The notes under the pieces are model-generated. The model made no database searches and had not been told where the DNA came from. It was given only the letters and a program-made list of their open reading frames with translations. Below, one piece after another: positions 11,143 through 26,510 of a stretch of DNA of 64,000 nt. The position numbers were made by a program, and so were the translations under genes. The DNA is from Prototheca cutis (taxonomy: Eukaryota > Chlorophyta > Trebouxiophyceae > Chlorellales > Chlorellaceae): NCBI GenBank assembly GCA_002897115.2, contig BCIH01000003.1, positions 1,175,561-1,239,560 of the forward strand, in the 5' to 3' direction. Position 1 is the stretch's first letter, and each line of letters opens with the position of its first letter.

Positions 11143-11794
11143 GGCTGCCCCTTTCGTCCCTCCTCCCGGCTCAGTATTGCATAGCTCGGGGGATAGTTTG
11201 CGACTAGCAGGCCGATCAAGCCTGACAGGGCACCAAAAGAGGGCGTTGCGAGAGGCAAGGCCCGGCTCTCTAGCCCGAGGCGTCAGGGAGCTGGGCAATG
11301 ACCCCGGAGCTGGAAAGAGCGGCACACGGAGCCGATGCGGCAGATTTCCCCGACATCGCCATGGCTCCCAATTTTTGGCTGGGCCGGGCACCAGGAATGG
11401 GCTCGAACTCCCATCCACAGCGCGTTGAAGACCAGGCAAACTGTCGCAGGAAATATTCATTTATGAGTGGTATCTCCCCGCGTGCCCACGATCTGATCTG
11501 AGATCTTGCAAGCTTCTGGGTGAGCACCCTGCCGAGGTGTCCAGCAGGCAGACGAGCAGGGTGGAGATCAGAAGCAGCCTCGTGACACGCTAGAGGCAGC
11601 TGTGGGCATGATATTTCCGCGATGCTAGGGTAAAGGCTGTGTTGTGTCCTTTGGCATGCCTCGCGGGGACCACTGGGCTGGGTCTCGCGTGCACAAGACT
11701 GGCCGACACCGGCCGGCTCACCTGCGCGTCGCCCCCGCTGGTCTCCCTCGCGCGCAGGGCAGTGACATCCCTCTGCGCTCGACTGTGTCCTGTC
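11143..11794. promoter_or_regulatory. Divergent promoter region, RGG protein and deoxynucleoside kinase
   Basis: The two start codons face away from each other across about 650 bp. The kinase frame is open upstream to about 11639 without an ATG. An out-of-frame ATG at 11656 opens a frame that overlaps the kinase start. No clear core element was found. Confidence 0.4.
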
Positions 11795-13283
11795 ATGAAA
11801 TTAGCAGCATGGGCTCCTTCCGCCACTGCCCGTCCCGCGCTGAGCACGGGGCTGAGGGCGGGCGTGCCTGCCTGCCGGAGGCACAGCACTGCCTTTCCGT
11901 CCCAGGCCCCCCAGGCCGCCCGGGCCTCCTCCTCCTCCCCTCCGGCCCTGCCCTCCACTGACCTGCGCCAACTGCGCGGCGTGGGACGGACCTACGAGGC
12001 CCTGCTCAACGCGCGTGACATCAACAGCATCGCTGCGCTGCAGCAGCTCTTCCACGGCAGCCTGGGCGCCGACGCAGAGGAGCTGCAGCGCTTCCTGTCC
12101 GAGGTGGTGGGAATTCGCAACTCGCGGCATGCTCGCAGCGTGGTGGAACACATCACCACACTGGACTGGACGGGGGAGCCCGGCGGTGGAGGCCCCGGTC
12201 CCGCACGCGTGACGTTGGCTGTGGAGGGGAATATCGGGGCGGGAAAGTCCACGTTCCTGGACATCATGTCGGACCGGAGCCTGGAGCTTCAGGATATTAT
12301 TGAAGTGGTGCCCGAACCCGTCGACGAGTGGCAGGCCATCACAGGTGTCGCNGGCTCGGGAACCGAGCCCATCAACCTGCTCGACCGCTTCTACAAAGAT
12401 CCCAAGCGATATGCGTACACCTTTCAGCACTATGTTCTTCTGACCAGAATGCAAAAGGTGTGTGTATGTGTGTGGTGGGGGGAAGGGGGGGGGCCCGCAG
12501 AAATGACAAGGAGGAGGTTTCCAACAGCATCAAACATGCGTGGTTTATGCGAGCATCCCCAAGGCAATGCGTCAAGTGCACCCCAACTCCGCTGCAGGAT
12601 CGTGACTCGCGCGGTGGGCTGAAACCACTGCGTGTGCTGGAACGTTCCATTTTCAGCGACCGTATGGTGTTTGTGCGGGCGATGCACGAGTCTGGGTTCA
12701 TGCAAGACCTAGAGGTGTCCATCTACGATTCATGGTGGGTGGTTTCTGCCTGTGTGTTTCCATTTGGGAGGAAAGAAAGGCACGGCTGGCCCCCCGACTG
12801 GCCGGGGGGTTTGCTGTGCTGACACACGGGTAGGGCATCCGTGACCACAGACTTGCCACCACGCCACCCAAGTCGGAGACAAGAAACACACTTAAAAGCT
12901 TGTTTTAATAAAACCCGCAAAATTGCCATGTCTGCAGGTTCAACATGGAGCTTGGCAATGACCAGCGGCTGCTTCCCAGCGGCTTCATCTATCTCAAGGC
13001 CAACCCAGACACGTGCATCGCTCGGCTGCGGCACCGTGCTCGCGCCGAGGAAGTAGGCGTGAGCCCAGAGTACCTGGGCTCGCTCCACGACAAGCACGAG
13101 GACTGGCTGCACTTTGGAGCGCGGGCACTCTCCGAAGTCGTCGAAGCCCAGCGACAGATGCTGGAAACTGTCACACGTGAGGAGCGGTGGTCATCAGGAT
13201 TGTTCCAGTACACCCTGCAGAAAGACAGTTCGTTGTTGTATGGTTCACCGCTGACCGGCAGCTGAAACAGATAAAACGTGCCC

Positions 13284-13314
<31 letters not shown>

Positions 13315-13323
13315 AAAAAAAAA

Positions 13324-13354
<31 letters not shown>

Positions 13355-14177
13355 AAAAAAACAAAAAAAAAACAAAAAAACCCGACTTGCAGGGCTACGG
13401 CGGGACCGGGAACGGCAACGGAGCAGCCCAATCCTCAACGCTGCGACGCTGGAGCCCGGCAGTGGGGACGTATCTCGCCTGCGGTTCACGCAGCCCGCCT
13501 GGCTTGTAGACGCACCCGACAGTATCAAGGGCAACGTGAGATGGAGGGGTTTGTGTTTTTTTTTGTGGGGGGGGGGGGGGTCTGATGCACATGCCCACTC
13601 CGATTCTGCCTCTGCTACCTCTGCCGCTGCACTGCACACATGCACAAAACCCACACGTTGCACTGCAGATTTATTTCTTGAAGGGCCGTGACCCTGCTGT
13701 GCCCGAACCAGCGGCGCTGTCAGCGCAGGAGGGTGCCATCGTCGACTCGCTCCGAGATATCCCTGCCCTCATGCTGGAACACGATCAAAGTGATATCCTA
13801 CACGACCCCGAAGCACGCCGTGACTACGCCCGCAAGGTGTGTGTGTGGGGGGTTGGGGGGTGGGGGGGGTTGCTGTGTGTACTTGGTGGGGGCAGGGTTG
13901 CTAGTACAGCAGGAGATGGGTTCATGGAGCGTGGCAGGCCAGAGACCGAGAGGGTACCGACCCGAAAACCCTTAACCCCCCATTCCCCCCACATGCACAG
14001 GTGAAGGACTTTTCCGAGTACGTGTCGCAATTGGCCACGCTCAAGCGGGCAAACTTGCTGATGCAGCGTGGCGTGGTGGAACCGCTGGCCTGTGCTGGGT
14101 CGATGGATGACGCGATGCTCATGCGACGGCTGGCCGCGCTTTCCTCCCACCGACCGCTGCAAACGCTCAGACTCTGA
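11795..14177 (+). CDS. Deoxynucleoside kinase, organelle-targeted, with an N-terminal helical extension
   Basis: Six exons: 11795-12457, 12598-12734, 12938-13176, 13393-13535, 13669-13836 and 14001-14177; 508 residues with all phases matching. Residues 1-50 are Arg/Ala/Ser-rich and lack acids, like a mitochondrial or plastid presequence. About 55-125 is a helical segment with an HhH-like LRGVGRTYEALL. The kinase follows: P-loop GNIGAGKST near 147, VPEPVDEW, DRFYKDPKRYAYTFQHYVLL, ERSIFSDRMVFV, SIYDSWFNMEL and the LID arginines RLRHRARAEE. The family phosphorylates deoxynucleosides to monophosphates for salvage. The product is much longer than a typical 220-270-residue enzyme, because of the N-terminal extension and a C-terminal tail (about 400-508). 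N at 12352 is in exon 1; homopolymers fill two introns. Confidence 0.87.
13280..13380. repeat. Alternating poly-C and poly-A tracts in a deoxynucleoside kinase intron
   Basis: Runs of about 20-25 C alternate with runs of about 17-20 A between exons 3 and 4. The acceptor lies just after them at 13391-13392. A second G-run sits at about 13566-13580 in the next intron. Confidence 0.9.
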
Positions 14178-14957
14178 CTTGATGGGGCCATGCATGTGTG
14201 AACACACGCTCACAGCGACTGCCACGTGGGCTTCCCATCCGGTCCGTGAGCACAAACTCGCGTTTAGGGCCGCCACGCTGCCGCTCATAAACCTGCAAAC
14301 TGACGCTTGGCTTCCTGCCAGATTTTGACTCGATTTTATGACTCTGTGACGACTGTGCTGCCCTCCTTCTCCCCAGCGCCATGACGATCAACAGCGCCTG
14401 CTCCCGCATTTGTCACCCTGCCCCACATGCACCTCCTCATGGTGCGTGCGTGCGTGCCGCAACAAGCGAGCCCTCTTTTCCTGTACACTACGACTCGGCT
14501 GCGCTGGACACCCAAGCGAGCCGTGACAGATTGTTGCGCTCATGAAATGTGATACGGACGGCAGTGGATTGCCGGGTTCTGGCACCGACAGGGTTTGCCG
14601 AGAAGCAGTGGAAAAGAAGAAATCTGGGGGCAAGAATGAATGACCATTTTCTTAATGTTGGAGGGAGGGGATTGGTCAGAGGGTGTGGGGTGGAAGGCAT
14701 ACCATGCAGCATGTTGAGTGGGAAGGGATACCCATCCAGGCACAGGTTGGGTTGCTCAGGGGCCCATGCGCTGTGCACGTGGGCTCACGACTGTGCAAGG
14801 CTCGTACCGCATGACTCCAGCATCTTCAAGCCACGTGCCGAGGGAAAAACAGATTGATTCAATGGTGCCCGAATGAAGAACAAAGAAAGGATGAAGCANC
14901 TCTGCTGGGGAAAGATGCCCAGATTGGACCGGGCACCGCCCCTCCCCAACCTCCCTC
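14178..14957. other. Convergent intergenic region
   Basis: It lies between the stop codons of the kinase gene and the DUF810 gene. Nothing with coding character was found. One N at 14899. Confidence 0.5.
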
Positions 14958-17900
14958 TCAGCGTTTCCTAGAGAGCAGCGCTGCGACGGTGGGGTTGCCT
15001 CCCTTTGTCGGCGTGCCATTCCCACTGCCGCTGCTGCCAGACTTGTTCCCCGTCAGACTACGCAGCAACGCCGGCGATGTCTTGGCCTTGACGTGCTTGA
15101 TGGTCTCGCCGGCCTGACGCAGTGCCTCACCCGCCTGGCCTGCCACGCCCAGTGGCAGGCGCTTGTTGATCTTGAGCGTCTTGAGAAACTTGGAGGCCCC
15201 GTGCTCGGCACGGTGGCACAGCACGCGCAGCAGGACGTCCGAGTCCATCACTGCCACGGGCGGCGGCGCCGCGCCCTTGCGCGTTGCCATCAGCGGTCGC
15301 GCCGGCACCGACATCGCCTGTGCATTTGTTGTTGCAAGGTAGTCGGTTGGAAGGTAGTTGGTGGTGGGTGCTCGAGTACGGCACACGCGCAGGGGGTTCG
15401 AGCTACCACTCACACTGCTTCAGCCCTGTACCTACTACTCCTCTTCCCCCCCAAATACACACAGAAAGACAATCCAGTACCTGTTTGTAATTCGCAATCA
15501 AAGTGGGAGTGTCGAGGGCCATGACGTCCAGAACGGAGGATATGCGCGCCGAGGCAGCCTCGACTTCGTGCAGCTCCAGGCCGTCGGCGTCGGCGTGGAA
15601 GAGTGCCTGCAGCGCCGCGAGATCCTCTTCCAGGACACCCACGTCGTCGGGGACAAACAGACGAAGAGGCCCACCGTCTAAGAGCACCATCTCCAACGCA
15701 TCGAGCATCGCCGTGCACGCCGCGCGCGCCAGCAAAGGCGGCAGGGCGTCGTTGGCCTGCGAACACAGTGACCCCAAAACCCGGTCCACCTCACCCAACG
15801 CGGGCGCCAGGCGGGCCCCCCGGGCGTGGAAGCGGTACAGCCGCTCGAACAGCGCCACGCGCAAATCGCCAAACACCAGGCGCTCGGCCAAAGCGGCCAC
15901 TGCGACATCCCGTGCCCGAGTCGCCGCCTCGCGGGCCCCACGGAACATGCCAGCCGTCCAGTCCAGCCCCGTCACGTCGTACGCCATGCCGCTTGTTGGA
16001 GTGGACACACTGTTTCCAGATGCTCCTGCTCCGATGACGGCACCCCCGAGTCCACCAGCAGCATTTGGTCCATCCGGTGCAGTGTCAAAGCCGGCAGCCT
16101 GGCCTTGGCGAACGGCTTCTTGCCACCTGTCCAAGACCAGACGCTCCAGATCGTCCAGTGCCTGGAGCAGGGCAGCACCCGCGTTGGCTCGAAGCAGCAA
16201 TGCGTCGTAACTCGCGGCCATGATACCCTCGGCTTCGACCCTTCCGAGCGAAGGGACCCAGCACAGACCACTTTCAATGCCGGCGCGGCCATCGGCTGCC
16301 TCAGCCTCTTCAGCAGCAGCCACCACCTCGCGCTTGTACCGCGTCAGCGGCGGCCGTGGCGGCCGCAGGTTGGTAGTGGAAGGCACCGAGGCAGTCACGC
16401 CACGCGCGTACTCGGCCAGCGCCGCGTCAACGCCGTCGACCAAGCACCGGACGACGCCCGAGGGCAGGGGCTCGACGCCCAGATCAAACAGCCCCTCCAA
16501 CGTCTGCTGCGCAGCCTGCACGGCTTCGGTGCTCGACCGTGCGCCACGATGCAGTTGGCGGCCATGCGGCTGCCAATCTTCCCCTGCCGCGATGCGCGAG
16601 ACCCAACCGCGCAACATGCTGCCCTGCGCGTCCACCCAGCGGTACAGCAGAGGATCGACCCGGGCCTGGAGACTCCAGGGCCGCTCGGGCGGGTCTTCGC
16701 GCGTCTCTCGCGCCAGTGCTGCCTCCAACGCCAGCCCAGCGCGCAGCGCCCCCAGCGTGGGCCGGTCCAGGGCAGTCAACGATGCGACCCAGGGCAGGAG
16801 CGACGCTCCGACCGCGTCGTGCAGAGCGCGCGCCGCCACACACCGCGCACGGGGTTCCACGGGCAGCAGCAGCGGCGANTAGGCCCGAAGCTCGGTCCGT
16901 AGAAGCTCGGTCGCGCTGGACGTCAGCGCTGCTGCAGCCTTGGCATCCGGAGGCGCCGCGCCGACCGCGCCGCAGGTGGTGCGGATGCGGCGGGAGGCCT
17001 CGGCACCCACAGACGCGCGCACTGCCTCGGCCACCGCACGGGGAAGCTCGCCGCCGCGGCCGCGGGCGCGGGCAACGGCCTGCGCCAGCGCCAGTAGCCG
17101 CGCCAGCGCCGTCTGGGACCCCACCGAACCGTGGTAGTCACACAGCAGATTCTGCACCGCGTCGGCCAGGCACTCCAGCACCTGTGCATCTGCCGGCAGG
17201 TCATTGCCCGTATTACCGCCGCTGCTGGCTGGGAGGATAATGCTGCTGGTGTCCAGGTCTTCCGAGTCTCGCGGGTGCGTAGTAGCAAGGGAAGCTGCCG
17301 CACCCGACGATGTGGTAGCACCACTGGTGCCCTTGTTGTCATCACCACCACCACCCTTGTCACCACCACCGTTGCTCTGCGCTTTGCGGAGGGCTTTGAC
17401 GATGGCGCAGGCGCCGTCCAGCAATCTCCCTTCGCCGCTGAGCGTAAACTGTCGAAAGTGGACCCAGGCATAGATGGCTAGGTGCAGGGGCGGGCTAATG
17501 CCCAGCGCCGGCCAAACATGGCGCCGCAGCAGCGCCACCAGCTCGTCGCTCTCGGCCACGTACTCGGACTCGCTCAGCGAATCAAAAGTTCCCCGCAGGA
17601 GCCTGTCGGCGACGCTGGCACACAGCAGCCACGAAAACCGCCAGCCTGTCGCGCAGCGCGCCGCGGCTGCGCTGGCGGCGGTCCACAGCGCCTCGCACGC
17701 CTCGCCGTACTCGGTCTCGTCGTACTCCTCGGCGTCGCCGACGTCGGCACGACGCAATGCCCCGGCCAGTCGAGCCAACAGTGCTCGGGCCGACTCACCC
17801 TCCCCGCCCGTCCACCGCTCGGTGACCGCCTGGCGCAACACGCACCACAGCGTGGCCGCCGCGGTGCGCCGCCAGCGCACGAAAGACCGGAAACTGCTGA

Positions 17901-18893
17901 ACGACCCAGGTCGGACCACGCGGAGCAGGTGCGCGGGACCCTCGAGTGAGCCCACACGACCAGTGCTGGCACCGGCCAGGGCGCCCACGGCCTCGAGTTC
18001 CGCAGACCTCGCCTCGCTGACGTCCAGCTGGCCACGAAGCACACGCAGCAGGGCAGGCGAAGCATGGGGACCCGCCGCGGCCAAAAATGTTCCGTAGGCC
18101 AGGTCCTTGANCTGGCCTTCGTCCAGATCCAGCGTCACGTCACGGATGCTCAGCACAAGGTCCCGGGCACTGCTGTCGGCGCCGCCAACTTGTGATCCGG
18201 CAGCTCCAGCCCCGCCCACCCCACCAACAACTCCGTCGGCGGGCTTGGAGCTGACTTCGGCATGGGGATCGGGTGTCCGCGGCGAGGTCAGCGTGGTGCG
18301 CGCCAGCAGGCTGCCGCGGCGAGAGCCGCCCTGGGACGCCGACCGCGTCGCCTGCGACCGGCAGCAGGCCATCAGGTCTAGCTCGCCGCCGACAGACACA
18401 CCCTCCAGGAGCGCCTCCACATCCAGCTTGTCCAGCAACCAGTCCTCAAAGTCGCTGCAGCCGACGGGCAGCAAGATGGTGCGCCCATACTGCTGCAGAC
18501 TCTGTTGTTTGTGCAGAGGGTTGGGGGTTGGGGAGCGGTTGGCAGATGGGCTATGTGAACGGAGCCGGACTTGGCGACACGATGGCATGTCATGCAGCCA
18601 GGCAGATATGCGTGGGCCAGGGCACCCCGCTCCCCGAGCACCTCCCCATGTCAAGGGGTGCCCCGAGAGATCCGAGGCACAGTGGGCGATGGAGCTCCCC
18701 AATCAGCGCGACGGGGCGCGCCTACATTCCGGCACACCCTGCAGCCTGTGGGCGCTGGTGCATGCAGGTAGCAGGCCCCGGATCCCCCGCCCGATGGCCG
18801 GGTCACCCCCCCTCATACACGGACCTTGAGAAGCTGCCGCAGCAGCAGTCGTCTCTCCGCAACGACATCATGCTGTGCAGGTTCTGACGTCAT
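14958..18893 (-). CDS. DUF810 / UNC13-like (PATROL1-type) membrane-traffic protein
   Basis: Exons 18893-18825, 18492-15481 and 15317-14958, 1146 residues. The first exon is short (MTSEPAQHDVVAERRLLL...); its GTCCGT donor is weak but in phase. The rest follows the plant DUF810 family: QYGRTILLPVGCSDFEDWL near the N-terminus, a helical middle with FSWLLCASVADRLL and LAIYAWVHFRQF, and LLYRWVDAQGSMLRGWV. The C-terminal MUN-like end has FVPDDVGVLEEDLAALQ near 965, IANYKQ, then VLCHRAEHGASKFLKTLKI. Family members (Arabidopsis PATROL1) are Munc13-like tethers that promote delivery of plasma-membrane proteins such as the proton ATPase. The middle contains Ser/Gly/Asn linkers. Ns at 16879 and 18111 fall in intact codons of exon 2. 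Confidence 0.83.
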
Positions 18894-19628
18894 AATATCT
18901 TTCTTACCGGCTCAACATGTCTTGGGAGTATCCTTGATGTGCGTTCTGTGGCTGGAAGCCCGCTGGGCCGGCTGCCAAGCCACCCAGATTGCAGCGCACC
19001 GAGTGGAGGAAGGAGCCCTCCAGGGCCACAGATCAGGCGCTACCGGTGCGTCTTAAAGCATTAAACACTGAATTGTAATGGAAAGCGTGATTTCCCGACA
19101 ACACGGTGACAGCGGGTCTCCATATGCTTGGCCAGGACAGATATTTCTTTTGCGACATTCGCGACATGCGATGCTACTACGGAACTTTTCCCGGGACTGA
19201 CCGCGCGTGGAGAGATCTCGGACCGCCAGATGTATCCATCGGTAGACCCACAGTCAATCTGGTTGCCTAGAATACCTCATGCTGTGTTCATGAGCCACTT
19301 CTCACAAAAATTAACCACCACATGCCCATGGAAGGGGAGGAGAGCATGAGCAGCCGGAGCATGCACGGGGGAGAAATGAACCACGTGCATGGATTTGGGG
19401 TGGGTGGGTGAGGGGCCTGAAACTGGTCCAATTCCCAGGCCCGCTCATGGGGCCGTATCATCATCAAGGTGGTAGGACAGGGTCACAAGGGTGAACAGCC
19501 AGTGAGCGCGTCACCCAGGGGTGTGTGTATATAGGAGGGGGTGATGGTAACGGTTACGGTGGTGGCGGTGGGGAGGGATGAGGATGCCCATCCCCACCCC
19601 CACCCCCACCCCCTCACCAACACTGTGC
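18894..19628. other. Intergenic region between two minus-strand genes
   Basis: It should contain the DUF810 promoter next to 18893 and the mtHSP70 3' flank. I see no coding model. Confidence 0.45.
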
Positions 19629-22653
<3,025 letters not shown>

Positions 22654-23329
22654 GATGAGCGCCGTTTTGCGCAGGTGTTGCGTGAGACACCGTGTCGAAC
22701 CGAAAACAACGAGCAGCTGGGCCCGCCGATGAAAGCTTCTGGATTTCCGGTTGAGGAGAGCAGGCCCTCCACGTGACGGCGAATAGAAAGCGCGAGTCGC
22801 CCTGACTAAGGAGTCGCGGCTCCGAAACTCCCCGCCCGACCCCACGCAAAGGTTTTCAGGGGATCCCATTTTCGTTTTCGTGGTAGGTTGATCGAAATCG
22901 TTTTTTCGCCATTTAAGTGGCTTGAGCCGCGAACCCAATGTCCAGTTGAGGCCGCCTTCGTGGCTGACGCGACCGATCCATGGCGGAGGGTTGTGGAAAG
23001 TGATCACTACGCGCTGCTCCCGTCCGGCGCCCACATCATGCTCCGGGGTGCCTTCCGTGCGTCCTGCCAGGCGCTTCATGCATTCGTTGGCAATGCTTCC
23101 AGGTGAATAATGTCTTGTTGGTCCCTGGGCCTGGACGGCTATTGGGCAGGTGGCTTGATTCCCCAGTGAGAGTGGTTCCTCATGTGCTGGTGGTGGCAGT
23201 CGTGGCTTGAACCCGTAGCCCTGTAGGAAACGCTCGTGGGTCGATGCATGTGTGCTGGTATGATGTAGAGCTCCGTCTGTCCCTGACCATGCCTCAGTAC
23301 AACCCATTGCCTGGCCCCGCACGAGCAGA
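22654..23329. promoter_or_regulatory. Divergent promoter region, mtHSP70 and NMNAT
   Basis: The two genes point away from each other. The true 5' end of the NMNAT gene probably lies in this interval, possibly with a short first exon that I could not place. No heat-shock element was identified with confidence. Confidence 0.35.
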
Positions 23330-24537
23330 GACGTGACTTCCACAGCGGCCAGCCGGGCCGCCGCTGCCACTGGCTTGGGCTTGTGCTTAGGCCTGACGAC
23401 TGTGGCAGGCAGCATCGCCCTCGCCGAAGCCCCCGAGTCGGGGGAAGGGTACATGGCCAAGGTCACTGCGGCGTGGACAGCTGCGCGGGCGTGGCTTCCT
23501 GCGGTGCCTCAGTGGGGTGGCGAGAGCGCTCCGGACGTCCCCCTGCCCACAGACAAACTGCGTTCGCATCTGCCGCCTCCAGGCACGTGTGTGCGGGGGT
23601 GGGGTGATGATAGGGAAGGCCTGTGTGTGGAGTGACCGCGTGTGGATGCAGTGTCGTGGAGGGCTTACCACATGAATGGAGCAGTCAAATCCCCACTGCC
23701 TCTCGACTCAATTCCATTCCAACGCCAAATGTCGCAGGACTGCGCGCCCCCGGGCAGGCCCCGATCGGGTACCGCCCCGTGGTGCTGGTTGCATGTGGGT
23801 CGTTCAACCCACCCACCGCAGCACACCTACGCATGATGGAGCTGGCACGGGACACGTTGACCGCACGAGGATATGACGTCCTGGGGGGCTACCTGTCCCC
23901 CGTGGCTGACGCCTACTGGAAAGAGGGCCTGTCGCCCGCACGACACCGCGTGGCGCTGTGCTGTGCCGCTGTCGCAACGTCCGACTGGATCATGGTGGAC
24001 GGCTGGGAGGCCTCGCAGCCGCGGTACACCCGGACACTGGTCGAGTTGCAGCGCGTTCGCGACGAGCTGGGCGCCGCATTCGGAGCTGGGAATGCTCCGG
24101 AAGAGAGCGGAACGCCTCCGCCTCCGCCTCCAAGGACAGTGCTGGTCTGCGGAGCTGACGTGCTGGACAGCATGGCCGACCCGACGCTGTGGCGGCAAGA
24201 CCTGCTGGCCACGCTCCTGTCGGAGCACGGCGTGGTGTGCGTGACGCGGGCCGGCGCACGCGCGGCGGCGCTGCTGGACGCGCCGGGGACGCTGTTGCAC
24301 GAGCACCGTGGCAACGTGACGCTCGTGCAGGAGCCCGTGCCCAACGCCATCAGCTCGTCGGCGCTGCGCCGCGAGCTGGCCGCGGGCCGAAGCGTCCGAT
24401 ACCTGCTACCCGACACCGCACTTCAGTACATTTATGCACATGGGCTCTACGGCACCGACGAGGGCCAGGGAGCCTGGGGCGCCACATTACATGCTGAGGG
24501 GGGGCGCTGGGGGAATCAGAAGACGCCGGGGCCGTGA
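23330..24537 (+). CDS. Nicotinamide mononucleotide adenylyltransferase (5' end unresolved)
   Basis: The last exon, 23738-24537, encodes the catalytic core: VVLVACGSFNPPTAAHLRMMELARD (nucleotidyltransferase GxFxPxxxxH motif), SDWIMVDGWEASQPRYTRT, VLVCGADVLDSMADP and NAISSSALRRELAAGRSVRYL. The enzyme makes NAD(+) from NMN and ATP. An upstream exon in frame from about 23330 to 23603 ends with DVPLPTDKL, which matches the VPLP.EKL start of plant NMNAT. Its donor (23599 or 23604) is not certain; the phase favours 23603 as the exon end. The exon also encodes a Gly/Leu-rich hydrophobic segment and about 60 extra residues not usual for the family. No in-frame ATG is present in this exon, so a further 5' exon is needed. 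Confidence 0.75.
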
Positions 24538-25191
24538 AGAGCGGCGGCGACCGCAAGCACGACGCCGGAGCGTCCTCTTCCCATGGCCCGCAGGGATGGT
24601 ATTTGATATTTCCTCCTTCCTCAATCCNTTTTTTATGCTGATGTCCAAGCAAAATCTTGACTGGGGATAAATGTTCAAACAATGTTGTGTTGTGTCCCCT
24701 TTGTTGCTGCGTGCGCGCGTTCCCCCAGCGACGAGGCCCCCGCCGCCACATGATCATCAGTCCCTTGTCAGTCGCCCTGCAATGCCTGCACTTTTCATGT
24801 ATTCAATTGAGAATTGATTGACGAGTCGCATCATGGAACCTGGCTCGACCGGCGAGGGCAGGATGCCGAAAGATGGGGAACCATGATCCGGCACGAGCTT
24901 CACCCTGGCTCACTTGGCCAGGCCTGCGCCAGAGGTGGAAAGGAGGAAAATTGCGTCCTCCGCCCCGCACCCCTTCCATCGCGCCCCCGGCACTCTCAAG
25001 TGCTCCCCGTGTGCCCAGCAGGACCCTCTTTCAGGTGAAGCCCATTCATCCCACGGTGAGCGGGAGCCCGGCGCGGGCTGGACGGCGTGACAGGCAGCTT
25101 GACAACCCTGGTGCCTGGTGCAGCCGCCCACAGTGCCAATACCTCCCTCGCCTTCTGCTGGCGTGCAGGTCGCCCAAACGAAGCAGTCACC
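24538..25191. other. Intergenic region before the eL28 gene
   Basis: It holds the NMNAT 3' flank and the eL28 promoter. A possible 5'-leader acceptor (GCGTGCAG) ends near 25168, 24 bp before the ATG, which would allow a leader intron. N at 24628. Confidence 0.4.
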
Positions 25192-26030
25192 ATGTCGTCC
25201 GCTCTGGTTTGGGAGCTGGTGAAGAACAACAATGCCTTCCTGAAGAAGGGCCTGAACGGCGCGGTGTTCTCCTCCGAGCCCGGCAACCTGTGAGTGCCGG
25301 GGACTCGGAGAGTCTTGGCGAATCGGCATGAGGATTCCAACTGGCCTGCATTGAGCTGCATTGATGTGTGCGATACCTCTTTTATCGAATGGCACACATC
25401 CAGGGGTGTATCGCTTGACTTTCCGGGACCCCATTGATATGATCACACACCTGCCTGCCTCTTTGATGCCTCCCCCCCGCCTACAGGACCAGCCAGCACA
25501 GCTACAAGTACTCTGGCCTCGCCAACTTTGGCAAGACCGTCGACGTTGCTGCTAGCGAGTCCGGCCTGGTCGTGAGCACCAGCAGCAAGAAGAAGCAGGG
25601 CAACCTCGTGTCCTACCCCGTCAAGGGCACCGGCCGCCGCGTCCTGCGCGCTGCGCACGCCCAGGCCAAGTCTACCCGGCCTGACCTGGCGGTGAGCCTG
25701 GAATTGGATGGGATGGATTGACTGATGCTGGCAGGACAGGATGTTGAGTGAAGGGCGATGACAATGCTGGGGGCTGGCAGCATGAACGGGTCATGGGTGG
25801 TTCGCCGTCGGTCCTTGCATGTTGTTCACCGCTAGCGATAGCCCTTAATGGCAAGCAGCCCGTTGCGGTTTCTTTGCCCAACGTATGGCCACATGACGGG
25901 CCTCGTGATTCGCGTTGTACCAATTGGAACCATTCTCGCTTTCCTCGTGCAGAACGCTGCCCGTGCCAAGGCCTCCGCTCTGGCCCTGTCCCTCCGGGTC
26001 AAGGCCGCGCAGACCAAGGTTTCTGCGTGA
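25192..26030 (+). CDS. RPL28: 60S ribosomal protein L28 (eL28)
   Basis: Exons 25192-25289, 25487-25691 and 25953-26030, 126 residues. The product starts MSSALVWELVKNNNAFL and continues FSSEPGNLTSQHSYKYSGLAN, followed by VVSTSSKKKQGNL and a basic C-terminal helix ending AAQTKVSA. This is the full length of a plant or algal eL28, a structural protein of the large ribosomal subunit in the cytosol. Introns follow the first third and precede the last 25 residues, and the GTGAGT and GTGAGC donors are strong. Codon use is strongly C/G-ending, as expected for a highly expressed gene. Confidence 0.94.
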
Positions 26031-26510
26031 ACACCGATGATGTAAACAGGGTTCTTTGAAAGGTGCAGTGTGCTGAAGCCCATTTGGCTGAGAGGAAGGC
26101 ATTTGGGAAGGGTGGGCGGAGAGAGAGAACCGAGAGAAGCATGGTTGCAGAGGATACCCTGGCCAGTCGCTTGGTGGAGCAACGTGTTTGCGTGTTGGGA
26201 CATCTGGACCGTGTAGTCAGTCAAGGCGGAGTCACCAACCAAACAGAATGGATCTCCATCTTCGCAAGACGACTTCTGCTTGCCTAACATGCTGGCATTT
26301 CAGCGATCTGAACATTACATCACACATGCGAGGCCTCTGAAACTCTGTATTTTGGCTTGAGCAGAAATGTGGATATGGCACCTAGATGCAGCCATCGACG
26401 CACCAGTTCGTCCTGTCAGCAACCATTCCATGCAAGCATTGGCATGCAAGAGGGAAAAACTGATGTTATGCTTGCTGCCGGCTACAACTTGTCTCAGGAA
26501 CATCGGCCAC
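26031..26510. other. Convergent 3' flanks
   Basis: It lies between eL28 (+) and the tryptophan-repeat gene (-). No further gene is seen. Confidence 0.5.

Noticed and set aside
11380..11460. Possible tRNA T-arm (ATGGG, loop CTCGAACT, CCCAT)
   Set aside because: The loop has eight bases, and no matching acceptor stem, D-arm or anticodon arm is found at the proper distance.
23288..23335. A 32-nt intron giving NMNAT the start MPQDVTS
   Set aside because: The phase works, but the intron would be shorter than any other here and shorter than spliceosomal introns usually are. The 5' end was left open instead.
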